64,000 bases of DNA from Actinoplanes regularis (GTDB lineage: Bacteria > Actinomycetota > Actinomycetes > Mycobacteriales > Micromonosporaceae), in NCBI RefSeq assembly GCF_900188005.1, contig NZ_FZNR01000031.1:33015-97014 (forward strand), read 5' to 3'. The notes beneath the pieces were generated by a model. It was not told the origin of the DNA. It made no database searches and worked only from the letters and a program-made list of their open reading frames with translations. Both the position numbers and the translations under genes were made by a program. Positions 1 to 9,471 of the stretch are shown here, one piece after another (within the stretch, counting starts at the first letter, position 1; each line of letters begins with the position of its first letter).

Positions 1-31
1 CGACATGACCGTCTCGGAGGAAGGCTCATGA
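1..31 (+). CDS. 3' end of an upstream cas-operon gene (partial)
   Basis: The first bases read as an open frame ending in ...DMTVSEEGS and a TGA stop that overlaps the ATG of the next gene (ATGA). This is the usual coupling inside an operon. Its position before a small Cas8-like gene and cas4-cas1 suggests another type I-G effector gene, but nine residues cannot identify it. Confidence 0.5.
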   Translation, partial: DMTVSEEGS

Positions 32-987
32 CCGAACTCCCACTGCCCGCCCTCGACGGCCGCACACCACTGGGATTCCTCGCCGCCCTGGGCATCCTGC
101 GCCTGACCACCGACCTCACCGGCCACCCCGCCCGGCTGTCCTGGTCAACCAGCGACTGCACCGCCATCCTGCACGACGCACAACCCGACCACGACACCCT
201 CACCGCCGACCTGACCGCCATCGTCGAATCGATACCGAACAACGGTGTCCTTCCGCAGCTCGGCCCCACCTTTCCTCCGCCCGGCGAGGCACCGGACAAG
301 CTGCGACTGTCCCGGGCCGACTTCACCCGCTATACCTGGCAGGTCACCCACGACGACCCCGCCGCCGAGGACTGGCTCGGCATGCTCGTCACCGATCTGA
401 GCCTGGACGACAAGCAACGCACCGACATCACCCCCTACGCGGCACCCTCCGGCAAGCAGTCCATGCGTACCATGCTCGAGAAACCCCTCGCCGACATCCG
501 CAAGAACCCGGCGCTGCTTCATGAAGCCCTCACCTCATGGCGGCGCTATCCCGGCGTGACCGGCGAATACCTCGACCACCGGGTCCTCTTCGACGCCGTC
601 GACGCCCCCGACGGCAAACCAGCCGAACGCGGCGTGCCCGGTGCCACCTGGCTCGCCCTCATGGCCTACCCACTGTTTCGCACCACCGCCGCATCCGGAC
701 AAAGCCTCAGCACCTGCTGGCAAGATTGCGGCCCTCGAATCGACCGACGCATGATCTACCCACTGTGGTCAGCGCCGCTTGACACCGCATCGGTCCAAGC
801 GCTGCTCGCACACCCAATCCTTGCCGGCGCCGACAGCGGCACCCCGCCACCCGAAGCGCTGCTGCTGTCCATGTTCCTCGTCGTGCACGCAGCCCGCCGC
901 CGGATCCCGGGCCGCAACTTCGCCGGCGTACTCACCCCCACAACCGCCCCGCGGACACCGGCACGCCGCAAGGCGCAACCATGGTGA
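28..987 (+). CDS. Type I-G CRISPR small Cas8/Csb3-like or Cas3-extension-like protein
   Basis: A 319-residue protein opening with LPALDGRTPLGFLAALGIL, an N-terminal signature of the type I-U/I-G accessory families (Csb3, Csx17/Cas8-related, and the protein called Cas3-extension). A strong ribosome site (GGAGGAAGG) lies a few bases before the ATG. The start overlaps the preceding stop by 4 bp and the gene overlaps cas4-cas1 by 7 bp, so it is translationally coupled on both sides. It is less than half the length of full Csx17/Cas8 proteins, so it is either a minimal large subunit or an accessory protein. The role in Cascade is inferred from family resemblance and context; I see no catalytic motif. 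The C-terminus is basic and proline-rich. Confidence 0.55.
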   Translation: MTELPLPALDGRTPLGFLAALGILRLTTDLTGHPARLSWSTSDCTAILHDAQPDHDTLTADLTAIVESIPNNGVLPQLGPTFPPPGEAPDKLRLSRADFTRYTWQVTHDDPAAEDWLGMLVTDLSLDDKQRTDITPYAAPSGKQSMRTMLEKPLADIRKNPALLHEALTSWRRYPGVTGEYLDHRVLFDAVDAPDGKPAERGVPGATWLALMAYPLFRTTAASGQSLSTCWQDCGPRIDRRMIYPLWSAPLDTASVQALLAHPILAGADSGTPPPEALLLSMFLVVHAARRRIPGRNFAGVLTPTTAPRTPARRKAQPW

Positions 988-2663
988 GCCCGGCCCGCCC
1001 ACCCCAGCCCGGACTTCCCGAAACCGTCCCCGCCCGCATGGTCAACAAATTCGTCTACTGCCCACGCCTGTTCTACCTCGAATGGGTCCAGGGACGCTTC
1101 GCCACCAGCGACGACGTCGAAGAAGGACGCTGGATTCACCGAGTCGTCGACGAACCCGGCGGTGACCTACCCGACCCCGAAACCGACCTCGAATGCTTCG
1201 CCGGACGAACCTCACGCAGCTTCTGGATCACCTCTACCGACCTCGGCGTCAGCGCGAAAATCGACATCGTCGAGATCAGCGACGACGGCACCGTCATACC
1301 CGTCGACTACAAGAAAGGCGCGCCCGACCGGCACGGCAAGGCCTGGCCCGCCGACGAAATCCAGTCCGTACTCCAAGCTCTGCTGCTGCAGGAAGCCGGC
1401 TACCGCGTACGAAAAGCCGAAATCTGGTACGCCGAAACCCGCCGCCGCGTCGAGATCCCGATCGACGAAACCCGCCTACAAGACGTTCACCAACTCATGC
1501 AACGCCTCTGGCAGACCGCCGCCAGCGACACCATGCCCGCGCCGCTGCAAGACAGCCCCAAGTGTCCCCGGTGCTCACTGGTCGGACTCTGTCTGCCCGA
1601 CGAGATCAACACCCTGCGCATTCGACAACAGACCGCCCAACGACCCCGCGGCGTCATGGCCGCCGACCCCGACAGCCGCCCCGTCTACGTCATGGAACAA
1701 GGCACCGTCGTCGGCATCCGCCGAGGTCGCCTCGAGACCTACAAACAGGACGAGAAACTCGCCAGCTACCGGCTCATCGACGTCCAGCAACTCTGCCTCT
1801 ACGGCAACATCACCGTCACACCACAGGCGATGCGCGAACTCCTCGCCCGCGAGATCCCCGTCTGCTGGTTCTCCTACGGCGGCTGGTTCTCCGGCATGGC
1901 CCAAGGCCTACCCAGCAAACACGTCGAATTGCGCCGAAGCCAATACACCGCCACACCAGAAACCCTGCTCGCCGCCGCCGGGAGCATGATCGAAGGCAAG
2001 ATCAAAAACTGTCGCACTCTGCTGCGCCGGAACAGCCGTACTCCCACCGGACAAGCCATCGACCAGCTCGCCGACCTTGCCACCGCAGCCACCACCCCGG
2101 CCGGCTATCCCAGCCTCCTCGGCTTCGAAGGCACCGCCGCCCGCATCTACTTCTCCCGATTCAGCGGCATGCTCAGCGAGAACACCGGCCTCGACACGAC
2201 CGCTTTCGACACCAACGGCCGGGCCCGCCGACCACCCCCGGACCCCGTCAACGCCCTGCTGTCCTTCACGTACGCGCTACTGGTCAAAGACCTCACTTCG
2301 ACACTGGCCACCATCGGGTTCGACCCCTACTACGGGGTGTTCCACCGCCCCCGATACGGACGACCCGCCCTCGCCCTCGACCTCGCTGAGGAGTTCCGGC
2401 CCCTTATCGCCGACAGCACCGTCATCCAGCTGATCAACAACGGCGAAATCCGGCCAACACACTTCACCGGCGGCTGCCAACTCGACCGTGACGGCCGCCG
2501 AGCCGTCATCACCGCCTACGAACGCCGCATGGCCCACGAGATCAAACACCCCGTCTTCGGCTACCGCGTCAACTACCGCCGAGCCCTCGACGTTCAAGGC
2601 CGCATCCTCGCAGCCCACCTCACCGGAGAACTGCCCGCCTACACCCCCTTCACCACAAGGTGA
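981..2663 (+). CDS. cas4-cas1: Cas4-Cas1 fusion, CRISPR adaptation nuclease/integrase
   Basis: A 560-residue fusion typical of type I-G. Residues about 18-210 are a Cas4 RecB-like nuclease: Cys27 in YCPR, Asp95 in KIDIVE, the DYKKG motif at 109-113, and a C-terminal cluster Cys195, Cys198, Cys204 that with Cys27 would hold an iron-sulfur centre. From about residue 232 the Cas1 integrase begins (RPVYVMEQGTVVGI). Its helical part contains VNALLSFTYALL and GFDPYYGVFH...RPALALDLAEEFRP, which carry the conserved Glu/His/Asp region. Cas4 trims prespacers by PAM and Cas1 with Cas2 integrates them. The start is at an ATG inside the 3' end of the previous gene; cas2 follows after 3 bp. Confidence 0.95.
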   Translation: MVSPARPPQPGLPETVPARMVNKFVYCPRLFYLEWVQGRFATSDDVEEGRWIHRVVDEPGGDLPDPETDLECFAGRTSRSFWITSTDLGVSAKIDIVEISDDGTVIPVDYKKGAPDRHGKAWPADEIQSVLQALLLQEAGYRVRKAEIWYAETRRRVEIPIDETRLQDVHQLMQRLWQTAASDTMPAPLQDSPKCPRCSLVGLCLPDEINTLRIRQQTAQRPRGVMAADPDSRPVYVMEQGTVVGIRRGRLETYKQDEKLASYRLIDVQQLCLYGNITVTPQAMRELLAREIPVCWFSYGGWFSGMAQGLPSKHVELRRSQYTATPETLLAAAGSMIEGKIKNCRTLLRRNSRTPTGQAIDQLADLATAATTPAGYPSLLGFEGTAARIYFSRFSGMLSENTGLDTTAFDTNGRARRPPPDPVNALLSFTYALLVKDLTSTLATIGFDPYYGVFHRPRYGRPALALDLAEEFRPLIADSTVIQLINNGEIRPTHFTGGCQLDRDGRRAVITAYERRMAHEIKHPVFGYRVNYRRALDVQGRILAAHLTGELPAYTPFTTR

Positions 2664-2666
2664 CCC

Positions 2667-2951
2667 ATGGCCCGACGACGATTCCTCATTGCCTACGACA
2701 TCTGTGAACCCCAGCGACTCCGGCAAGTCTGCAAGACCATGGAGTCCTACGGCGAACGCCTCCAATACTCCGTGTTCATCTGCGACCTCAGCCGTACAGA
2801 GCTTGTCTACGCCCGTGCCGAAGTCGAACGGCACATGAAACTCAACGAAGACTCCATCGTGATCGTCGACCTCGGCGAGACGGACGCCGCCCGCTTCACC
2901 TTCATTGGCAAGAAACGTCCGCTGCCATCACAGGCGACAAGAATCATCTGA
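2667..2951 (+). CDS. cas2: Cas2, CRISPR adaptation protein
   Basis: A 94-residue protein of normal Cas2 length with the ferredoxin-like opening RRFLIAYDICEPQRLRQVCK (conserved Asp11 of the first strand) and YSVFICDLSRTEL for the next strands. Cas2 dimerises between two Cas1 dimers to form the spacer-insertion complex. The gene starts 3 bp after cas4-cas1. A 9-bp inverted repeat (GCGAGCGCT at 2953-2961 and AGCGCTCGC at 2986-2994) lies just past its stop and could end part of the cas transcript. Confidence 0.95.
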   Translation: MARRRFLIAYDICEPQRLRQVCKTMESYGERLQYSVFICDLSRTELVYARAEVERHMKLNEDSIVIVDLGETDAARFTFIGKKRPLPSQATRII

Positions 2952-3119
2952 TGCGAGCGCTCCAGTCCCACCCCAATCCCTGGGCAGCGCTCGCGCCCAG
3001 GTCACACCGCACCCAGGCCCAAATCACATCCAAATACCTGAATCAAAGGGAGGTTCTCCGACGTAGCCCTCGCGAGCGCGCGCAAAGCAGCAGTTCAAGA
3101 CCCATGATCCAAGCGAGCC
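2952..3119 (+). promoter_or_regulatory. Putative CRISPR leader
   Basis: The 168 bp between cas2 and the first repeat is non-coding. It begins with a 9-bp inverted repeat and then holds a locally AT-richer stretch (AAATCACATCCAAATACCTG). It borders the end of the array whose repeats are all perfect, while degenerate repeats are at the far end, so it is the leader. I cannot place promoter boxes with confidence. Confidence 0.6.
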
Positions 3120-6100
3120 CCGTTCCCGGTCACCGTGACCGGGCTCCGTAGCGGCGTCGGGACGTAGACCGGCGCATCGACTCCCAGAACTCCGTTCCCG
3201 GTCACCGTGACCGGGCTCCGTAGCGGCAAGTCCATGCTCGCCGAGGCCGCGCTTCCTGAGACCGCCGTTCCCGGTCACCGTGACCGGGCTCCGTAGCGGC
3301 CTCTGCGCCGGTCTCGGCCTCCTGGGCCTCGTCGGTCCCGTTCCCGGTCACCGTGACCGGGCTCCGTAGCGGCGGCGCGAGCCTCGCCAGCGGCGCCAAA
3401 GACAAGATCCGTTCCCGGTCACCGTGACCGGGCTCCGTAGCGGCGCCGCTCCCACCACAGCCGCTCCCCTGGCTCCACGCGGCCGTTCCCGGTCACCGTG
3501 ACCGGGCTCCGTAGCGGCGAGCTTGGTCGAGGCGACCCAGGCCGAGGACCGCTGCCCGTTCCCGGTCACCGTGACCGGGCTCCGTAGCGGCATCCTTCGC
3601 GTGTCCACCCCCGCACTGGGGAGCCGTTCCCGGTCACCGTGACCGGGCTCCGTAGCGGCCCGGTCAGCTGTGGCCAGGCCGCGACGACGACCGCCCGTTC
3701 CCGGTCACCGTGACCGGGCTCCGTAGCGGCATCGCCGGTGGCATTCCCGCCGCTCCGCCGCGGCCGCCGTTCCCGGTCACCGTGACCGGGCTCCGTAGCG
3801 GCAGGAGCTGGGCCGTGAGGTCCGGCAGCGTCTCGACCGTTCCCGGTCACCGTGACCGGGCTCCGTAGCGGCGACGGCATCCGGCACGCCGCGCTGGTCG
3901 ACAACACCCGTTCCCGGTCACCGTGACCGGGCTCCGTAGCGGCGGTGTCCGGCTCGCCAGTATCAAAACCGAAGACCACCGGGCCCGTTCCCGGTCACCG
4001 TGACCGGGCTCCGTAGCGGCGGTGTCCGGCTCGCCAGTATCAAAACCGAAGACCACCGGGCCCGTTCCCGGTCACCGTGACCGGGCTCCGTAGCGGCGGT
4101 GTCCGGCTCGCCAGTATCAAAACCGAAGACCACCGGGCCCGTTCCCGGTCACCGTGACCGGGCTCCGTAGCGGCTGCGACTCCCGGTTCTGCCAGGTGGT
4201 CCGCTCCTCCGTTCCCGGTCACCGTGACCGGGCTCCGTAGCGGCGAGGCCATGCGTGCGCGTCAGGCAGCGAATCGCAACCGTTCCCGGTCACCGTGACC
4301 GGGCTCCGTAGCGGCTCGCAGATCACCTACTACGCCGCTCGCAACGCCCGCGCCCGTTCCCGGTCACCGTGACCGGGCTCCGTAGCGGCGCGATCGCAGT
4401 CACGTCGTCTCCTTCAGCGTCCAGCCCGTTCCCGGTCACCGTGACCGGGCTCCGTAGCGGCGGGCTTTGCGGCGACCAGGTCCGTACCTATGTTCGCCCG
4501 TTCCCGGTCACCGTGACCGGGCTCCGTAGCGGCACCGTGTAACTCCAGACGGTCACGTCCTCCGACGACCGTTCCCGGTCACCGTGACCGGGCTCCGTAG
4601 CGGCAAGCTCGGCACGATGGGCCTGTCCGAGAACTGGAAGCCGTTCCCGGTCACCGTGACCGGGCTCCGTAGCGGCCCGGCCAGGACCAAGCACCTCGAG
4701 CAGGTCTTGCCGACCCGTTCCCGGTCACCGTGACCGGGCTCCGTAGCGGCCGGGCCAGGCCATGGTCACCTCCCGCGTCTTGTGGTGCCGTTCCCGGTCA
4801 CCGTGACCGGGCTCCGTAGCGGCTACGCCGCCAGCTCCCGCTTGGCGATGCCCTGGATCCCGTTCCCGGTCACCGTGACCGGGCTCCGTAGCGGCCAGCA
4901 CGGCGACGAGTACTACTACGGCGCCGAGCTGGCCGTTCCCGGTCACCGTGACCGGGCTCCGTAGCGGCAACCTCCAGGCGATCGACCTACTCGTGCGCGT
5001 CGGCCGTTCCCGGTCACCGTGACCGGGCTCCGTAGCGGCAGGCCGCGCTTACGGCGCCAGTACTTGACCTGTTCGCCCGTTCCCGGTCACCGTGACCGGG
5101 CTCCGTAGCGGCAGCAACCGAGCGCGCCACAACGCCTTCGGCCACCGCCGTTCCCGGTCACCGTGACCGGGCTCCGTAGCGGCCTGGTGAGATCCCACGG
5201 CCGTACAACACGCTGGCCCCCGTTCCCGGTCACCGTGACCGGGCTCCGTAGCGGCCGCTTCACCGCGCCGGCGACCTTGCGGTAGCCGCCCGTTCCCGGT
5301 CACCGTGACCGGGCTCCGTAGCGGCAAGGTCAGCTTGTCAGCGTTGAACATCGAGCCGACCGTTCCCGGTCACCGTGACCGGGCTCCGTAGCGGCCGCAG
5401 GATCGTGAGGCGGAACTCCGTCGGGGTCACGGCCGTTCCCGGTCACCGTGACCGGGCTCCGTAGCGGCCCGTATCGGCCGAGGCCCTGACCATCCGGTCC
5501 GACCACCGTTCCCGGTCACCGTGACCGGGCTGCGTAGCGGCCCCGCGATCCTCACGGCCTGGTCGTGATTGCCCGGCCGTTCCCGGTCACCGGACCGGGC
5601 TCCGTAGCGGCACGACCATCAAGGGCGACCGTAAAGAGGAACACCCAACCGTTCCCGGTCACCGTGACCGGGCTCCGTAGCGGCGGCGTGTCCAGCCACC
5701 ACCGAGTCGCATCGCTGCCCGTCCGTTCCCGGTCACCGTGACCGGGCACCGTAGCGGCGTGCCCCGAGCAGGAGCCCACGTGGCGAGGTCAGTGCCGTTC
5801 CCGGTCATCGTGACCGGGCTCCGTAGCGGCATGCGGTCTCCTCGGCTTCCCGGGCGTCAGCGCGGCACCGTTCCCGGTCACCGTGACCGGGCTCCGTAGC
5901 GGCTAGATCTGGGTGTGCATCGCACCGAACCAGGCGACCGTTCCCGGTCACCGTGACCGGGCTCTGTAGCGGCATGTGGACGTTCTCGTCCTTGATCGCG
6001 GCCAGCGTCCGTTCCCGGTCAAGGTGACCGGGCTCCGTAGCGGCAACTGGATCGCCACCAGGCCGGACTGGTTGAGGGCCTCCGTTCCCGGTCACCGTTA

Positions 6101-6265
6101 CCGGGCTCCGTAGCGGCCTTGCGTCGTCGGCCCGGTGCTCGATGGAGCCGAGCCGTTTCCGGTCGCCGTGACCGGGCTCCGTAACGGCAAGTCCGCTCGC
6201 GGTACCACCACCGAGGCCCGTGCCCGTGCCCGTTCCCGGTCATCGCGACCGGGCTCCGTGGCGGC
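3120..6265 (+). CRISPR. CRISPR array, 44 repeats and 43 spacers
   Basis: Repeats are 36 bp and start with CCGTTCCCGGTCACC and end with CTCCGTAGCGGC. The centre CCCGGTCA-CCG-TGACCGGG forms an 8-bp hairpin with a 3-base loop. I located 44 copies. Spacers are 32-41 bp, mostly 34-38. The first 33 repeats are identical. From the copy at 5506 onward substitutions appear (5506, 5723, 5795, 5938, 6009, 6082), the copy at 5577 has a 1-base deletion, and the last two (6153, 6230) are the most diverged, marking the old trailer end. Three consecutive 41-bp spacers (3944-3984, 4021-4061, 4098-4138) are identical. No spacer target could be searched here. Confidence 0.97.
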
Positions 6266-6433
6266 TGGCGCCACCCCGCAACTGATGCTGTTTGGCTTTT
6301 TCGGTCACCGCGGCAGGCTCGGGGGTGAAGGTGGACTGTGATGCTCCGTTCATGGGGGTCCGACGGTGACTGTCCGGGGCCCGCCTTTGATGATGTTGAT
6401 ATCGGGCTCGACTTGTTGGCTGGCGAAGGAAGA
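6266..6433. other. Array trailer with a relict repeat
   Basis: After the last recognisable repeat, the string CGGTCACCGCGG at 6305 resembles the repeat core and may be a 45th, ruined copy. No gene is visible before the stop of the lipoprotein gene on the other strand. Confidence 0.35.
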
Positions 6434-6949
6434 CTATTGCGGGTCCGGGGTGCCGTTTTCCCAGATGCAGGGGGAGTCGCTGCTGAGCGTGATGTCGAGG
6501 TGGTCGCCGCGGCTCCAGGCATTGGCGGTCACGAAGTAGCCGTCGGGCGTCTCGACGCTGTAGCGCGGCTCCGGTTCGCTGCGCTTGTCCGTGTGGACCT
6601 TGTAGCCCTTCTGCTGCCAGAAGGTGACCAGTGTCGGAATGATCTGCTCAGTCGGCCACGCACCGGTGCCGGGCGGGACGATGAGGTAACGCTTCTCAGC
6701 AAAGATGCGGCCGGCGGGGCCGCCATCCGTGGCGTCGTCGCACGGCAGGCTGTCCTCGTCAACGTTGATCTTGAGGGTGGCGCCGGATGGTAGCTGCCCG
6801 AAAGCCTCGTGAACGAGTTCTTCTACCCGCTGGACGGCCTGAGCTTTGGTCGCGGTGGGCTGCAAACTCTTGTCCTCTCCGGCACATGCGGCCAGTGTCA
6901 AGGTCGTGACCGCTGCCATCAGCGTGTAGCGGAGCCGTCGGATTGTCAT
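6434..6949 (-). CDS. Secreted lipoprotein of unknown function
   Basis: A 171-residue protein with a basic N-terminus, a hydrophobic signal and lipobox L-A-A-C at residues 19-22, so it should be lipid-anchored on the outer face of the membrane at Cys22. The mature part is mixed alpha/beta with two further cysteines (CDD and SPCIWEN) that may pair. It starts 14 bp after the hydrolase stop, as the last gene of a three-gene operon with the WXG100-like protein and hydrolase. Such small lipoproteins often accompany DUF1023-type hydrolases in actinobacteria. No specific activity can be assigned. Confidence 0.8.
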   Translation of the reverse strand: MTIRRLRYTLMAAVTTLTLAACAGEDKSLQPTATKAQAVQRVEELVHEAFGQLPSGATLKINVDEDSLPCDDATDGGPAGRIFAEKRYLIVPPGTGAWPTEQIIPTLVTFWQQKGYKVHTDKRSEPEPRYSVETPDGYFVTANAWSRGDHLDITLSSDSPCIWENGTPDPQ

Positions 6950-6963
6950 GTCAGTACACCTCG

Positions 6964-8622
6964 CTACAGCTTGCCGGTGACGATCAATGCGATGTTCTTG
7001 CGGGCGATGTTGTTGTCGTTCCAGTAGGCGGAGTGGGTGTCGCCTTCGGCGTTGGAGTTGCCGGGGTCGCTGGCGAATACCCGGGCGCCGAAGTCCAGGT
7101 CGCTCGGGTCGTTGCCATGGGCGATGTCCCAGTCGGGAACTTTACGGATCGCGTCGTACTCCGCGCGGGTCGCATAGACCTGGTCCGGCCGTACGCCGGT
7201 CAGATCGGATGCCTGGTTGACGTCGACGCCGGGGGAGCCGACGAATACCAGGGCGTCGGCGCTGATGCTCGGGCTCATCGCGGCGTGCCCGATGACGGTT
7301 GAGCCGTAGCTGTGTCCCAGGACGGTGTTACGGGACGGGATGTCGCCTTCGTGGGTGGCTCGCAGCCCGGTCTGGAAGTTGTCGAGCGCCGGGCCGCCGT
7401 CCTCGGCGTAGGAGCTGAAACCCGCGTCCGGCAGGATCGCGTTCGGGGCGTCGTAGCCGTACCAGTAGACCGCAGCGGTGCTCCTTGTCGGATCCTGGAG
7501 GGCTGCGTCACTCGCCATGATGCCAGCGCGGCTCATTCCGCCTGCCGCTTTGGAGAGGTCTTCTCCGGTGCCAGGTACGTAGGTAACAATGTTGTTCGAT
7601 GTGTCGGGGTTGCCGACAGAGACGATTGCCTTGCCGTCGGCGGCGGTGGAAAGGCCGATCAGGTATGCGTCGGGCTTGTTGGGATCGGCGAGTCGAGAGC
7701 TGATGGCTTCGAGACCTCGCAACTTGCCGGCGAGATCGTCGTGCTGCGTTCCCAACTGGGCGAGCTCGGCGTCCAAGGCGGTCTTGGCGTCGAATGCGTC
7801 CGGATACACCTCAGTGATCCGGCCCTGGTCGTACATACTCTTCAAATACTGCGTACGAGCGTCGACCGACGCGGCCTGCTGCTTGAGGCTGTCGGTGTCG
7901 CGCTGCAGTACAGAGCGGTTGGCTACGTCGCGGTCGGTGATCGGGATACCGTCGATCCAGCCGACGAGCTCGGGGAAATCCAAGATCGCCTGCTCCTGCT
8001 GCTGCGGGGTAAGTGACTCCCACCAGGCGCGGACCTCGGCCGGGGACCGCTTGGCCTGTGCCTCAAGGTCCGTACGGGAAAGGGCCGGTAGCTGCGTCGT
8101 CCCGAAGCCGGCCTTGGGCGAGGGAGCGTTGACAGTGATGGCGTTGGCGGTGGAATCGTCGAGCGCTCGTGCGCTTTCCAGGACAGCCCGCAGGTCGTTC
8201 AGCAGTGCTCCGGTTTCACGCGCGGTGTGATCCAGGTTGCCTGCGGAGTACGCCGTTGCCGGCGCGGTGATGGTGGCAGCGGCGGTATCGACGGTGTATC
8301 CAGACTGACGAGCCGAGGCGACGATGTTCTCCGCCTGCTGCCGCAGGGCTTTCATGCCGTAGGCATGCTGGTCCATCGCATCGTGGACGCGCTTGGCCGG
8401 GTTGTAGGTGTTGCTGACCTCAGCGCGAAGATCGGCAGCTTTCTCTGCCGCCGCCTCCGAGCCGGTGCCACTCGACCAGGCGTAGGGCAGGTCACGGGTT
8501 CCCCGGATCAGTTGCTCTGCGGCGTCGTCGATTCCCTGGGCGAGCCGGTGCCAATGGTCGACAGCGGAATGCCACGGCGCCGCGTCGAACGACAGAAGGT
8601 CTTCCAGGGTCATCTCGCTCAT
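6964..8622 (-). CDS. Alpha/beta hydrolase, DUF1023-like, with WXG100-like N-terminal region
   Basis: A 552-residue protein. Residues 1-200 are helical and start like an ESX-associated module (APWHSAVDHWHRLAQGI). The C-terminal third is an alpha/beta hydrolase with nucleophile elbow GHSYGS (Ser438) and a likely catalytic His near 530 in EGDTHSAYW; the acid may lie in GSPGVDV. This matches the DUF1023 family (PF06259), putative esterases or lipases of actinobacteria. The gene overlaps the WXG100-like gene by 4 bp (ATGA) and the lipoprotein follows closely. Substrate unknown. No signal peptide is seen; export, if any, may rely on the WXG100-like partner. Confidence 0.85.
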   Translation of the reverse strand: MSEMTLEDLLSFDAAPWHSAVDHWHRLAQGIDDAAEQLIRGTRDLPYAWSSGTGSEAAAEKAADLRAEVSNTYNPAKRVHDAMDQHAYGMKALRQQAENIVASARQSGYTVDTAAATITAPATAYSAGNLDHTARETGALLNDLRAVLESARALDDSTANAITVNAPSPKAGFGTTQLPALSRTDLEAQAKRSPAEVRAWWESLTPQQQEQAILDFPELVGWIDGIPITDRDVANRSVLQRDTDSLKQQAASVDARTQYLKSMYDQGRITEVYPDAFDAKTALDAELAQLGTQHDDLAGKLRGLEAISSRLADPNKPDAYLIGLSTAADGKAIVSVGNPDTSNNIVTYVPGTGEDLSKAAGGMSRAGIMASDAALQDPTRSTAAVYWYGYDAPNAILPDAGFSSYAEDGGPALDNFQTGLRATHEGDIPSRNTVLGHSYGSTVIGHAAMSPSISADALVFVGSPGVDVNQASDLTGVRPDQVYATRAEYDAIRKVPDWDIAHGNDPSDLDFGARVFASDPGNSNAEGDTHSAYWNDNNIARKNIALIVTGKL

Positions 8623-8939
8623 CGGGGCACCCGGTACTGGCTCCCCTGGAGACCGTCGGCGTTTGTGTGATCAGTTGCCCGGTAGTCTCGAGCCGCTTTG
8701 GTCAAACGTGCGCCGAAGGAATCGACATCATTGGTCAGCCGGTGCAGGTCGGCAAGCCAGGCCATCGCTGCCGATTGGGCTGCCCTGGCCGCCTCCGAGC
8801 CGGCCTGAGGCGTAGGAGCAAGTCCCGCTTCGGCGTTCTTCGCGGTGTTGCGCAACGTTGTCGCGGCCGCGGTGACCTCTGTTCCGATCCCACGCAGGGC
8901 CTGAACGTCAACCTCAAGCTGCGTAGGCTGCATCGACAC
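8619..8939 (-). CDS. WXG100/ESX-like small helical protein
   Basis: A 106-residue, almost entirely helical, alanine-rich protein (VQALRGIGTEVTAAATTLRNT...AMAWLADLHRLTNDVDSFG). Size and helix-turn-helix hairpin layout match WXG100-like proteins, although the exact W-x-G turn is not present. It is the first gene of the hydrolase operon and overlaps it by 4 bp. No ESX secretion genes (EccC and others) are present in the window, so whether it is secreted or acts as a partner for the hydrolase is unknown. Confidence 0.65.
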   Translation of the reverse strand: MSMQPTQLEVDVQALRGIGTEVTAAATTLRNTAKNAEAGLAPTPQAGSEAARAAQSAAMAWLADLHRLTNDVDSFGARLTKAARDYRATDHTNADGLQGSQYRVPR

Positions 8940-9107
8940 CCTCCCCGTGTATGCGAACTTTGCACTCTATAGGCCATACAGCAACACCGATGCCCCGGTT
9001 CATCTCGGCTGGTGAATCGCCCGCAACGTTCAATCGGACGCGACAGCCGGGCCAGTCTGCACGGGGGCATGCTCAATGGCGAAGGACACCCGACGACCAG
9101 AAACGCT

Positions 9108-9188
9108 GAAAGGCTCTGGTCTGCGGCCTGACGTGCGGGGTAGGCCCAGCCGGAGAAGCGCTCGGGTGCCTCGCGAGCAGAGCCTTTC
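9108..9188. terminator. Possible terminator between two operons
   Basis: A 10-bp inverted repeat (GAAAGGCTCT and AGAGCCTTTC) with a long loop lies just after the last gene of the lanthipeptide operon and before the start region of the WXG100 operon. The loop of about 60 bases makes this a weak call. The rest of 8940-9204 shows no gene. Confidence 0.3.
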
Positions 9189-9204
9189 GGCGAGCCGGAA
9201 TCCT

Positions 9205-9420
9205 TCAGCTGCAGCCCTCTTCCCCGGTGTTCGCCTGGCGGGGGCGGTAGGTGTGGATCCATGCCTCAACCTCGCAGGCGAGCCACACGCGGCCCATGGC
9301 CAGTTCCCCGCACGGTCGCGGGAAGTCGGCGCGCTCGGTCAACTGTTGGATACGCTGGCGGGACAAGCGGAGCCGCTGTTGGACCTCGCGGGTGCCCATC
9401 AGTTTCGGGCGCTCGGGCAT
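9205..9420 (-). CDS. Small helix-turn-helix DNA-binding protein (AlpA/MerR-like)
   Basis: A 71-residue protein with LMGTREVQQRLRLSRQRIQQLTERADFPRPCGEL, a winged helix-turn-helix of the AlpA/excisionase/MerR type, followed by GRVWLACEVEAWI, the usual wing of this family. It lies 52 bp after the helical-repeat gene at the end of the lanthipeptide operon. It may regulate the cluster or be an unrelated small regulator; position alone does not decide. Confidence 0.75.
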   Translation of the reverse strand: MPERPKLMGTREVQQRLRLSRQRIQQLTERADFPRPCGELAMGRVWLACEVEAWIHTYRPRQANTGEEGCS

Positions 9421-9471
9421 GGCTGGCGTTCAGTCCTTTCGTCGGCGTGGAGTCGCTCGATCCGCTTGCTG

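Noticed and set aside
3024..6522. Many open frames on both strands across the CRISPR array
   Set aside because: They are translations of the 36-bp repeat (36 is divisible by 3) and spacers, not genes.
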